This document shows positions 1-7,448 of a stretch of 64,000 bases of DNA, in pieces. The position numbers were made by a program, and so were the translations under genes. The DNA comes from Marinobacter nauticus (lineage in GTDB: Bacteria > Pseudomonadota > Gammaproteobacteria > Enterobacterales > Shewanellaceae): NCBI RefSeq assembly GCF_019801015.1, contig NZ_JAHVJZ010000003.1:558001-622000 (forward strand). The letters are read 5' to 3'. The notes under the pieces are model-generated. The model was not told where the DNA came from, did no database searches, and saw only the letters and a list, made by a program, of their open reading frames with translations. The stretch's first letter is position 1. Each line of letters starts with the position of its first letter.

Positions 1-2
1 GG

Positions 3-104
3 GGAGAGTTGGGATTGCGATACAACCTGGGCCAGAACCTGGTGATTGGGGTCGGCTACAACTGGGCCACCGAATCGGCGATGTTCAGCCTGGGTTTGCG
101 TTAA
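3..104 (+). CDS. C-terminal end of a probable outer-membrane beta-barrel protein (partial)
   Basis: The window opens inside a reading frame that stops with TAA at 102-104. The 33 visible residues alternate hydrophobic and polar or aromatic residues (GLRYNLGQNLVIGVGYNW, then FSLGLR at the end), as in the last strands of an outer-membrane beta-barrel. The final residue is Arg, not the Phe usual for BamA-recognised porins, so a different barrel family or a barrel-like surface protein is possible. The start lies outside the window, so the family cannot be named. Confidence 0.5.
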   Translation, partial: GELGLRYNLGQNLVIGVGYNWATESAMFSLGLR

Positions 105-111
105 GCCGGGG

Positions 112-1200
112 TCAGGTTGCCCGCACCAGCGGCACCAGCTTGTTCTGCTTGGCCTGATACATCTGCTGATCCGCGGCATGAATCAAGGCTTCAGCGTCGC
201 TGCCATCCTGAGGGTGGCTGGCCAGGCCGATGCTCACTTTCTGACGAACCCGCTCACCTTTGGGCAGCACCACCGGCTTCGACATTGACTGATGGATGCG
301 ATGGGCCAGCGCCTGAGCTTGTTCCATCTCGGCCCTCTCCAACACCACCACAAACTCATCGCCCCCCAACCGGGCCAGCAGGTCGCCATTGCGCAGACAT
401 TGCTGAAGTCGCTGCGCCACTCTGGCCAGCACCGCATCGCCCGCTTCATGGCCGTAACGGTCGTTGACGTTTTTGAAGTCATCCAGATCCAGGTAAAGCA
501 GTGAGAGGGGGGTGCCGTTGCGCTGACTGCGTGCCAGCGCTTCACGGCAATGTTCCTGAAAGTGGCGGCGATTGGCCAGACCGGTCAGCGGATCCGTTGA
601 GGCCAACCGGACCCAATTCTGCTCCGCGGCTTTCTGCTCGGTGATGTCATTGACCGTCGCCAACACCAATGGTGCGCCTCCGGCCTGCGCTTCCAACACC
701 TGGAAGCGCCATTGGCAGCACAGCCGGCTCCCACCACGGGTGTTGTTGTGCAGTTCCGCCTCCAGGTTCTGCCCCTCCTGCAACAGGCGGGACAACAGGC
801 GCCCTACCGATTTCTGATCCGGCTTTTCAAACAGCAGAGTCGCCACCAGTTCTTTCATTGCCGCATCAGCAGACCAGCCGAACAGCTCCGCTGCGGCCCG
901 GTTCCAGCCCTGAATGCGCCCTTCCACGTCCAGCACGATCAGTGGCGTCGGCGTGTGATCCAGCAATTGGGTCATCATGGCGCCCTGACGCTGAAGCCTT
1001 TGGTTGCTGCGCCAAAACAGCATCAAAACCGTCAGCGCGATCAATGCGAGCAGGGTGGTCCACGGCGCCTGCGCCGGGGAAGGAGACACCGCCGCGTAAG
1101 CCACCGGCAATCCAGCGATCTGCGCCAGGCTCACCCAGAGCCGGGTTGTTCGTGCAGTTCGGGTCGGCCGGGTTGCCGACCAGTGGGCCAACTGGTGCAT
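112..1200 (-). CDS. PAS-GGDEF diguanylate cyclase, membrane-bound
   Basis: Predicted to make cyclic di-GMP from two GTP at the inner membrane. The N-terminus has two hydrophobic stretches around residues 20-60. A PAS domain follows (about 70-190), then a complete GGDEF domain with an intact GGDEF motif in RLGGDEFVVVL. An RNGD sequence five residues before GGDEF fits the RxxD inhibitory site, so product feedback is likely. I start at the ATG at 1200 because AAGGA sits about 8 bases upstream of it; an in-frame ATG six codons further up has no comparable site. No EAL domain is present. The PAS ligand is unknown. The gene ends 8 bp from the convergent partial barrel gene. Confidence 0.88.
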   Translation of the reverse strand: MHQLAHWSATRPTRTARTTRLWVSLAQIAGLPVAYAAVSPSPAQAPWTTLLALIALTVLMLFWRSNQRLQRQGAMMTQLLDHTPTPLIVLDVEGRIQGWNRAAAELFGWSADAAMKELVATLLFEKPDQKSVGRLLSRLLQEGQNLEAELHNNTRGGSRLCCQWRFQVLEAQAGGAPLVLATVNDITEQKAAEQNWVRLASTDPLTGLANRRHFQEHCREALARSQRNGTPLSLLYLDLDDFKNVNDRYGHEAGDAVLARVAQRLQQCLRNGDLLARLGGDEFVVVLERAEMEQAQALAHRIHQSMSKPVVLPKGERVRQKVSIGLASHPQDGSDAEALIHAADQQMYQAKQNKLVPLVRAT

Positions 1201-1346
1201 CTGGAGTTCCTTTCCCATTATCAGGTTCCGCCCTCTTGGCGGCGCGTATGGAGTAAAACGGGAGTGGAACGGAAACCGGCTCAGTTTTTTTATCCGGGCC
1301 GCTTTGCCGTATCATCACCCCAACGAAAAAGCACAGGAACACTCGC

Positions 1347-2105
1347 GTGGCCAAGAAAAAATTCTATGTGGTGTGGCACGGCCGCCAATCCGGCATCTTT
1401 ACCGACTGGCCCAGCACTGAAGCCGCGGTCAGTGGGGTTGCCGGGGCCAAATACAAGGGCTACAGCAGCGAAGCGGAAGCCAGAGCTGCGCTGACCATGG
1501 GCTATCAGAAGGCCATTGCCGCCAACCCGCCCAAAGCCAGGCCAGCCGCAAAAAAGGCCGCCAAGGCCGCTGCTGCCCCGCTGCCTGATACCGACTGGGC
1601 CATCTACGCCGATGGCGCCTGTGACCCCAATCCAGGCAAAGCGGGCACCGGAATCGCGGTGTACCGCGATGGCCAAATCGCCGAACTCTGGTTTGGTCTG
1701 TACAACCCCACTGGCACCAACAACACCGCAGAACTGAACGGCCTGATTGAAGCACTGAAGTTGGCCCGCAAGGCGCGAGAACAGGGAGCATCCGTGACCG
1801 TACTGTGTGACTCCCAGTACGCCATCAATGCGGTCAGTCGTTGGGCCGATGGCTGGGCCGCGCAGGGCTGGACCCGCAAAGGCGATCCGATCAAAAACCT
1901 GGAGCTTATCCAGACCGCCTACGCGCTCTGGCAAACCCTCAAGCAGGAGGTCACCCTCGCCCATGTGGCGGGCCATGCGGGAATTGAGGGTAATGAGCTG
2001 GCCGATCGGATGTCGGTGTATGCTGTAGACCAGCAGGAAACCGCTTTTATTCGCTATTCCGAGCCGCTGGATCTGGCGCAGATACTGGCGATGCGCGCAG
2101 GCTAA
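1347..2105 (+). CDS. Ribonuclease H family protein with N-terminal viroplasmin domain
   Basis: Residues 4-50 form the caulimovirus viroplasmin / RNase H1 N-terminal hybrid-binding domain (KFYVVWHGRQSGIF, then KGYSSEAEA). A Lys/Ala-rich linker of about 25 residues leads to a type I RNase H domain. The catalytic carboxylates are all visible: D89 in IYADGACDPNPG, E129 in NNTAEL, D155 in LCDSQYA and D220 after GHAGIEGNELAD. It should cut RNA in RNA-DNA hybrids. Translation starts at a GTG with AGGA about nine bases upstream. At 252 residues it is longer than E. coli RnhA because of the added domain; this eukaryote-like layout is known in some bacteria. Whether it is the cell's main RNase HI cannot be told here. 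Confidence 0.9.
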   Translation: MAKKKFYVVWHGRQSGIFTDWPSTEAAVSGVAGAKYKGYSSEAEARAALTMGYQKAIAANPPKARPAAKKAAKAAAAPLPDTDWAIYADGACDPNPGKAGTGIAVYRDGQIAELWFGLYNPTGTNNTAELNGLIEALKLARKAREQGASVTVLCDSQYAINAVSRWADGWAAQGWTRKGDPIKNLELIQTAYALWQTLKQEVTLAHVAGHAGIEGNELADRMSVYAVDQQETAFIRYSEPLDLAQILAMRAG

Positions 2106-2129
2106 GATGCTCACCGGGCATCTATCCCG

Positions 2130-2135
2130 TATAAT
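2130..2135 (+). promoter_or_regulatory. Possible -10 box for the RhlE-type helicase gene
   Basis: A perfect TATAAT lies about 32 bases before the helicase ATG. The expected -35 position has no good match, so this rests on the -10 alone. Confidence 0.3.
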
Positions 2136-2167
2136 CCGCGAAGATGTTTTTCAAGGTTAACTGAACA

Positions 2168-3451
2168 ATGAGTTTTGCCTCCCAGGGCTTCTGCCCCGAG
2201 ATTGTCCAGGCACTGGAGCAGTGCGGTTATCGCAAGATGACGCCGATCCAGCAGAAGGCGATCCCCCTGGCCCGAAAAGGCCACGACATTCTGGCCAACG
2301 CCCAGACCGGCACAGGGAAAACCGCCGCCTTCGCCCTGCCGATCCTGCAGAGCATGGTGGAAAACCCTCAGCCCCGCAGCCGCCGCCATGTCCGCGGCCT
2401 GATCCTGGCGCCAACCCGGGAGCTGGCCCAGCAGGTGGCGGACAATGTGCGTCAGTACCATCAGTTTCTGAGCTTCACCTCCGCGGTGGCCTACGGCGGC
2501 GTCAAAATGGCGGGCCAGGCCAAAGCGCTGGAAGCCGGCGTGGACATTCTGGTGGCCACACCGGGCCGTCTGCAGGAGCTGATGGAGATGAACATGGTCA
2601 GCCTGGCACAGGTGGAATACCTGGTGCTGGATGAAGCGGACCGCATGCTGGACATGGGCTTTATCGGCGACATTCAGCGCATCCGTGCCCAGATCAAACT
2701 GCCCCATCAGACCATGCTGTTCTCCGCCACCTACCCGCCGAAAATGAAACAACTGGCGGCAGAGATGCTGAAGAAGCCGAAGATCGTGGCGGCCGGCGAA
2801 GAGAACCGCACCGCGGACACCGTTGCCCACGTGTTTTACCCGGTGGATGAGGACCGCAAGATTGAGTTGCTGTCCGAGCTGATTGGCCGGAAAAACTGGC
2901 AACAGGTGCTGGTGTTTGTGAACTACAAAGAGCACGCCGATGCCATTGCTGAAGAGCTGAACCGGGATGGCCTGGCCACCGGGGTCTGCCACGGCGATCG
3001 CAGCCAGGGCAACCGTCGCCGGGCACTGCAAGAGTTTAAAGAGGGCAAGTTGCGGGTGCTGGTGGCCACCGATGTGGCCGCTCGGGGCCTCGACATTCAG
3101 GGCCTGCCCCATGTGGTGAACTACGACCTGCCGTTCCTGGCGGAAGACTACGTGCATCGCATCGGCCGCACAGGCCGGGCCGGTCTGCAGGGGCACGCGG
3201 TGTCCCTGGTCGGCCGGGAAGATGAGCTGACTGCGCTTCAGGTTGAGCGCATGATCGGCCAGAAAGTACGCCGGGTTGAGCAACCCGGATACGAAGCCAA
3301 ACAGCGCGACCAGCTGGTGGACAAGCTGCACAGCAAAGCCGCCTTCCGGGACCGCAAGGGCCGCAGTAACCGGGCCACCGCGGACCAGTCCGGGGCCGAG
3401 CGCCAGCTGAGATTGCGCCAGGCCGTTAAAGCGCGACTCAAACAGCGCTGA
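2168..3451 (+). CDS. rhlE: DEAD-box ATP-dependent RNA helicase, RhlE-like
   Basis: All superfamily 2 helicase motifs are present: Q motif (TPIQQKAIP), Walker A AQTGTGKT, PTRELAQQ, TPGRLQE, DEAD within VLDEADRMLDMGF, SAT, and the C-terminal ARGLDI and HRIGRTGRAG. It should remodel RNA duplexes using ATP, and RhlE-type proteins act in ribosome assembly or RNA turnover. The short basic tail (about 60 residues after the helicase core) separates it from SrmB and DeaD. The start (MSFASQGF) aligns with the usual RhlE N-terminus. At 427 residues it is normal for the family. A second DEAD-box gene, srmB, lies at 31.6 kb. The gene ends just before a hairpin terminator that also carries the next gene's ribosome-binding site. 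Confidence 0.85.
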   Translation: MSFASQGFCPEIVQALEQCGYRKMTPIQQKAIPLARKGHDILANAQTGTGKTAAFALPILQSMVENPQPRSRRHVRGLILAPTRELAQQVADNVRQYHQFLSFTSAVAYGGVKMAGQAKALEAGVDILVATPGRLQELMEMNMVSLAQVEYLVLDEADRMLDMGFIGDIQRIRAQIKLPHQTMLFSATYPPKMKQLAAEMLKKPKIVAAGEENRTADTVAHVFYPVDEDRKIELLSELIGRKNWQQVLVFVNYKEHADAIAEELNRDGLATGVCHGDRSQGNRRRALQEFKEGKLRVLVATDVAARGLDIQGLPHVVNYDLPFLAEDYVHRIGRTGRAGLQGHAVSLVGREDELTALQVERMIGQKVRRVEQPGYEAKQRDQLVDKLHSKAAFRDRKGRSNRATADQSGAERQLRLRQAVKARLKQR

Positions 3452-3469
3452 ACCATCCCTCCTATACTT

Positions 3470-3502
3470 ACTCCCAGGGCCGAAAACCTTGGGAGTTTTT
3501 TT
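3470..3502 (+). terminator. Intrinsic terminator of the helicase gene, overlapping the next gene's ribosome-binding site
   Basis: ACTCCCA at 3470-3476 pairs with TGGGAGT at 3490-3496, extended by a GG/CC pair with one bulge, and seven T follow. The GGGAG of the descending arm (3491-3495) is also correctly spaced (7 bases) as Shine-Dalgarno for the ATG at 3503. A TATACT at 3463-3468 could be a -10 box starting transcripts inside the ascending arm. Confidence 0.7.
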
Positions 3503-3721
3503 ATGGGACAACCACTTTGCCAACAGTGCCAGGAACAGCTGAAGAACCAATCCGAGCAACCGCACGACCAGCTGCAGGAGTTCGCCCACCACGAAGCCAG
3601 TACCGTCGATGGAGGCTTCTCGGAGCATGAGTTCCGATGCAAGCAATGCGGGCATGTGCTGCGCCATATGAGTGGCATCATTATGGACAGCGGCTGGAGC
3701 GAGATGCCGTCATCCCGCTGA
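3503..3721 (+). CDS. Small protein with zinc-ribbon-like cysteine pairs
   Basis: A 72-residue soluble protein of unknown role. It has two CxxC pairs, CQQC near residue 6 and CKQC near residue 46, spaced as in a small zinc ribbon. There is no signal peptide or membrane segment. The ATG is supported by GGGAG seven bases upstream, lying inside the preceding terminator stem. The gene stands alone between the helicase and the thioesterase. Zinc binding is inferred from the cysteine pattern only. Confidence 0.65.
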   Translation: MGQPLCQQCQEQLKNQSEQPHDQLQEFAHHEASTVDGGFSEHEFRCKQCGHVLRHMSGIIMDSGWSEMPSSR

Positions 3722-3838
3722 CTCTGAGCCCACCAACCCGATGAGGCCGGGCAACCCCCTGCCCGGCACTGTACCGGTGTTGTTTCGCCGCACGCCCCCT
3801 GCTAGGCTGAAACGCCAAATCTAAACAGGTGTTTGAAC

Positions 3839-4279
3839 ATGGAGTCGTTTCAGCAAGCCTACCCTTTCCATACGCCCATCAGTGTGGCTTGGGGGGAGAT
3901 GGATGCCCTGCAGCACGTCAACAACGTGGCCTACTTTCGCTACTTCGAAACCGCCCGCATCGCCTTTTTTGAGCAACTCAACCTGATGGCGGAGCTACAG
4001 CAGGCAGGCATTGCCCCGGTGCTGAGCGAGACGCGGGCCCGGTACCGCCGTCCGGTTACCTACCCGGACACACTTTTGGTGGGTGCAAGGATCACCAAAC
4101 TGGAATCGGACCGGCTCACCATGGAGTACGCCGTCTTCAGCCAGGCACAACAAACCCTGACCACCCTGGGAGAGGCCGAAATTGTCGCCTTTGATGCCCG
4201 GGCGGGCCGTAAGTGCGACATCCCTCAGGCATTGCGACAGCGCCTGTCGGAGTACCTGGTGGTGCCGGAATGTGTCTGA
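3839..4279 (+). CDS. Acyl-CoA thioesterase, 4HBT/YbgC hotdog family
   Basis: A single hotdog fold of about 146 residues. The N-terminal VAWGEMDALQHVNNVAYFRY segment carries the conserved Asp, His and Asn of the 4-hydroxybenzoyl-CoA thioesterase family, followed by the helix YFETARIAFFEQL. It should hydrolyse an acyl-CoA or acyl-ACP thioester in the cytoplasm; the substrate cannot be read from sequence. I use the ATG at 3839; a TTG two codons earlier is in frame. Its end overlaps the start of the NRDE-family gene by 10 bp (ATGTGTCTGA), so the two are probably translated together. Confidence 0.85.
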   Translation: MESFQQAYPFHTPISVAWGEMDALQHVNNVAYFRYFETARIAFFEQLNLMAELQQAGIAPVLSETRARYRRPVTYPDTLLVGARITKLESDRLTMEYAVFSQAQQTLTTLGEAEIVAFDARAGRKCDIPQALRQRLSEYLVVPECV

Positions 4280-5052
4280 TTGCCTTTGAGTGGCGGCCGG
4301 GCAGTGCGCTTCCCCTGCTGCTCTGGGCCAACCGGGACGAGTTTTACCAGCGCCCCACGGAGGCGCTGAAGCGTTGGGACAACGGCATCTGGGCAGGTCG
4401 TGATCGGCAGGCTGGCGGCACCTGGCTGGGCTTGTCAGAGAATGGTGGGTTTGCCGCGCTGACCAATGTGCGGGAGCCGGGCGCGCCCGCAGGCCCCCGC
4501 TCCCGCGGTGAACTGATCACCGACTTCCTGCTCAGCGAAACGTCGCCGGAGTCCTTCCTGCGGTCCTGGTCACCGGAGCATTACAGCGGGGTCAATCTGC
4601 TGTTGGGCAGAGGCGATCAACTGTTCTTCGGCAGCAACCGGGGCAGTCAAATGCAGCGGCTGTCACCCGGCCGTTACGGGCTGAGCAACGCGACCCTGAA
4701 CACCCCCTGGCCCAAGGTCAGCCGACTCAAATCACTGTTTCATCCGGAGTGGGACAATGAGAGGGCGCTTCAGGCGCTCAGGGACGACCATCAGCCCGAC
4801 GACACGGCCTTACCCGACACCGGAATTGGTCTGGAATGGGAACGACGCCTGGGCCGGGTCTTTATTCAAAGCCCCGGATATGGCACCCGCAGCAGCTCGG
4901 TATTGCATCTGTTTGACGACGGCCGCTTTGACTGGACCGAACAGGGCTACGGCCCACAAGGGCCGCTGACGCAAACCCGTTTAACCGGCCAGTTACAGCA
5001 CCCTATTGGGCAGGATCCGGTGGCACATCTTCATCAACTCGCTCAAGAATGA
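4270..5052 (+). CDS. NRDE family protein (TANGO2-like)
   Basis: The protein begins MCLIAFEW and soon shows WANRDEFYQRPT, the NRDE signature, then GGTWLGLSENGGFAALTNVR, typical of the family. Cys2 right after the initiator Met matches the position of an N-terminal nucleophile residue, so an Ntn-hydrolase-like fold is often assumed; activity is not established. It has 260 residues, normal for the family. The start overlaps the thioesterase stop by 10 bp, suggesting a two-gene operon. Its 3' end overlaps the convergent small secreted protein gene by 50 bp. Confidence 0.85.
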   Translation: MCLIAFEWRPGSALPLLLWANRDEFYQRPTEALKRWDNGIWAGRDRQAGGTWLGLSENGGFAALTNVREPGAPAGPRSRGELITDFLLSETSPESFLRSWSPEHYSGVNLLLGRGDQLFFGSNRGSQMQRLSPGRYGLSNATLNTPWPKVSRLKSLFHPEWDNERALQALRDDHQPDDTALPDTGIGLEWERRLGRVFIQSPGYGTRSSSVLHLFDDGRFDWTEQGYGPQGPLTQTRLTGQLQHPIGQDPVAHLHQLAQE

Positions 5053-5293
5053 TGCTGTCCGGCATCCCTTCTGGCTGACAAAACATCTCGCCGCTTTTCG
5101 GGTGCTTCATGCAGTTACCACCGGTCTCAATGCCGGTGGCGCCAACAATGGTGCAGGCCTCCCCCGCCTTTTTCTCTTCGCAGGGCGCCACCATTTTGGC
5201 AGCGAGTGATGCCTTCTCATCCTCATTGGCCATCACACCGGTGGCAGGCAGCAGCCAAGCCAGGAAAATCATCATTCGGGCCACCATTTTCAT
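5003..5293 (-). CDS. Small secreted protein with four cysteines, unknown function
   Basis: A 96-residue protein starting MKMVARMMIFLAWLL, a clear signal peptide with likely cleavage after VMA. The mature part has four cysteines (APCEE, EACTIV, GNCMKH, MFCQPEG), which could form two disulfides in the periplasm. The tail is acidic and Pro-rich. GAGAACGTGAG precedes the ATG at 5293, so I prefer this start over longer frames. Its last 50 bases overlap the end of the convergent NRDE gene. No family was recognised. Confidence 0.7.
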   Translation of the reverse strand: MKMVARMMIFLAWLLPATGVMANEDEKASLAAKMVAPCEEKKAGEACTIVGATGIETGGNCMKHPKSGEMFCQPEGMPDSIILERVDEDVPPDPAQ

Positions 5294-5356
5294 CTCACGT
5301 TCTCCTCTGGGAACCTGATGAAAAGGTAGTTGCAGCAATGCTTTCCTGCCAAAAAT

Positions 5357-5380
5357 GAAAACGGGGCCGATTGGCCCCGT
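5357..5380 (-). terminator. Intrinsic terminator downstream of the first YbjN-like gene
   Basis: ACGGGGCC (5361-5368), a four-base loop and GGCCCCGT (5373-5380); read on the minus strand the stem is followed by TTTT. It lies 18 bp past the stop of the YbjN-like gene at 5399. Confidence 0.75.
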
Positions 5381-5398
5381 TGGTCTTTAATGCGTCGT

Positions 5399-5854
5399 TC
5401 AGAGCATATTTTCTTCGAAGGTCTCCATCGCAACCTTCCACCAGTCGATGGTGTCCTCAAGGTTGTCCCGGCTTACCCCTTTGAACAGGTTAACGGTCAT
5501 CTCAATGTTCGGATCGCCATCGCTGTCCAGATAGGCCTTACCGTAACGAGTGGTCTCATTCCACTCGTTGATCTCTGACATGCTGACGTTGCTGCCGGAC
5601 CAGGCCGCAGTGAACTGAATTTCGCGACAACGGCGACCATCATCACAGCCGTAGAAATACACGGCGTACTTGGTGCCGTTGATGCGACCGATGATCATCG
5701 GATCGCCTTCACCATCGATATCCAGGCTGGCAGAGCCAAAGCCCCGGGCCAGGTTGACGATTTCTGAGGGGTCGGTAGCGTCCACCAGGCTGGCGGAAAA
5801 GGCTGGAGTTGCGGCAAACAGGGCAGCCACAGCCAGGGCTCGGATCGGGGTCAT
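5399..5854 (-). CDS. Exported YbjN domain-containing protein
   Basis: 151 residues with an N-terminal signal peptide (MTPIRALAVAALFAATPAFSA). The rest matches a YbjN-type fold: ARGFGSASLDIDGEGDPMI, then YAVYFYGCDDGRRCREIQF, then WNETTRYGKAYLDSDGDPNI. YbjN-like proteins share a fold with type III secretion chaperones, but the periplasmic forms have no established function. CCAAGGAGCC precedes the chosen ATG at 5854. The next gene upstream on the same strand is a clear paralogue (about half the residues identical by eye) that is lipidated instead of freely exported. Confidence 0.8.
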   Translation of the reverse strand: MTPIRALAVAALFAATPAFSASLVDATDPSEIVNLARGFGSASLDIDGEGDPMIIGRINGTKYAVYFYGCDDGRRCREIQFTAAWSGSNVSMSEINEWNETTRYGKAYLDSDGDPNIEMTVNLFKGVSRDNLEDTIDWWKVAMETFEENML

Positions 5855-5997
5855 GACCGGCTCCTTGGTCAAAATGAGTGAAAGTAGAGTGGGCACGACT
5901 CTAGCCCACTCATCTATTCTGAATCGACTCCGATCCCTATTCAAGTGAACGGGGGATTTTATCTTTCTAATACCGACGCTTGCTCAGCGCTATGACC

Positions 5998-6504
5998 TTA
6001 CTGCAGGCGCTCTTCAAACGCGGCCATGGCCACCTTCCACCAGTCGATGGTGTCATCCAGGTTGGGACGGCTTACCCCTTTAAACAGGTTGACCGTGTGC
6101 TCCAGCGTGGGGTCGCCATCCTGATCCAGATAGGCTTTACCGTAACGGGTTTCCTGATTCCACAGGTTCATGTCGTCGACGGTGGCCCCGGTGTCCGCCC
6201 ACGCCGCAATAAACTGGATTTCGCGGCAGGACTGACCCTCTTCACAACCGTAGAAGTAGATCACGTAACGGCTGCCATTGATGCGCCCGATGATCATCGG
6301 GTCACCTTCCGCGTCCACATCCAGGTTGGCGGCACCAAACCCCCGGGCCAGTTCCATCACGGTGTTCGGGTCCGTCGCATCGACCAGGGTCGGATCAACG
6401 TTGGCGATGGGCGCGGCTTCCACCGCTGACTCGGGTTCAGTGCTGGCACAGCCGGCCATCATCGCGGCGCAGATCAGAGGGAGGGCCAGGAGGCGTGATT
6501 TCAT
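5998..6504 (-). CDS. YbjN domain-containing lipoprotein, paralogue of the preceding exported protein
   Basis: 168 residues. The N-terminus MKSRLLALPLICAAMMAGC is a lipoprotein signal with lipobox Cys19. The YbjN part repeats the blocks seen in its neighbour: LVDATDP, ELARGFGAANLDVDAEGDPMIIGRING in both halves of the conserved region, VYFYGCEE-type Cys pair, NLFKGVSRPNLDDTIDWWKVAM. This is a tandem duplication with different targeting: this copy is predicted to be membrane-anchored, the other soluble. I use the ATG at 6504 instead of a TTG two codons upstream. The function is unknown. Confidence 0.8.
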   Translation of the reverse strand: MKSRLLALPLICAAMMAGCASTEPESAVEAAPIANVDPTLVDATDPNTVMELARGFGAANLDVDAEGDPMIIGRINGSRYVIYFYGCEEGQSCREIQFIAAWADTGATVDDMNLWNQETRYGKAYLDQDGDPTLEHTVNLFKGVSRPNLDDTIDWWKVAMAAFEERLQ

Positions 6505-6626
6505 GGTCAATCCTTTTGACGGTCAGATAAAGAAAGTACAACGGTGCCAATTTAATTCATTGCACCCAAAAGCTCGACCCTAAATAGGCTTCAATATCAC
6601 GCCATTAGCCTCACACTGCCCTGTGC

Positions 6627-7325
6627 TCAGCCGCCGTAAACCGACTGAACTTCCGCTTCGCTCAACTCACGCCACTCACCCGGCGCCAGTTCGTCGCCCA
6701 GCTCAATGCCGCCAATCGCTTCCCGGTGCAGACCAACCACCTTATTCCCCAGCGCCGCAAACATGCGCTTCACCTGGTGGTATTTGCCCTCTTCAATGGT
6801 GAGCAGCACTTCGGTGTCGCTGATTCGCTTCAGTACCGCCGGACGGGTCAGGCCATCTTCATTGTGCAACTGGACGCCTTCGACAAACCGGGATTCGGCC
6901 TCCGCCACCAGCGGATCCGCCAGCCAGGCCCGGTAACGCTTGCTGCACTGGCGTCGGGGTGAGGTGACCTGATGACACCACTGGCCATCGTCACTGAGCA
7001 GCACCAGACCGGTGGTGTCCACATCCAGGCGGCCAGCGATGCGCAGGGTCTCGCGCTTGGGCAGGTCAACCAGGTTGAGCACGGAGGGGTACAGTTCATC
7101 AACGTTGGAACAGAGGTAATCCACCGGTTTATGCAGCATCAGGTAGCGGGTGGCCACCACTCCGAGGGGGGTGCCATCCAGCACCACCTGCGTGTCGTCG
7201 GTCACTTTGAATCCCGGGTCTTTCACCACCTCGCCGTCGCAAAGCACCACCCCTTTGTGCAGCATTTTTTTGGCCATGGAGCGGGTCAGGTCAGTGCAGC
7301 TGCACAGGTATTTATCAAGACGCAT
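6627..7325 (-). CDS. rsuA: 16S rRNA pseudouridine(516) synthase RsuA
   Basis: 232 residues. An N-terminal S4-like RNA-binding domain (MRLDKYLCSCTDLTRSMAKKMLHKGVV) precedes the catalytic domain, whose motif GRLDVDTTGLVLLSDDG contains the catalytic Asp. KYHQVKRMFAALGNKVVGLHRE is the other family signature. It isomerises U516 in 16S rRNA. The ATG at 7325 gives the standard N-terminus; longer upstream frames do not match the family. A more divergent RsuA-type gene lies at 42.3 kb, and this copy is the better RsuA match. Confidence 0.9.
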   Translation of the reverse strand: MRLDKYLCSCTDLTRSMAKKMLHKGVVLCDGEVVKDPGFKVTDDTQVVLDGTPLGVVATRYLMLHKPVDYLCSNVDELYPSVLNLVDLPKRETLRIAGRLDVDTTGLVLLSDDGQWCHQVTSPRRQCSKRYRAWLADPLVAEAESRFVEGVQLHNEDGLTRPAVLKRISDTEVLLTIEEGKYHQVKRMFAALGNKVVGLHREAIGGIELGDELAPGEWRELSEAEVQSVYGG

Positions 7326-7448
7326 GGAATCGAACCTCAGAAAATTTCCGCCATTATCGGGCTTTTTCCGCTCCGAGGCGATGGCTTTCAGGCAGAACCC
7401 TGCCCCCCTGTATAAGCTTGCAGTGCGGATCCCGGACGGAGTCAGATC

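Noticed and set aside
2111-3667. Open frame of about 520 codons opposite the RhlE-like helicase gene
   Set aside because: Antisense shadow of a gene with complete helicase motifs.
7320-7345. tRNA-like string GAATCGAACCTC
   Set aside because: No cloverleaf can be built around it; it lies at the rsuA start.
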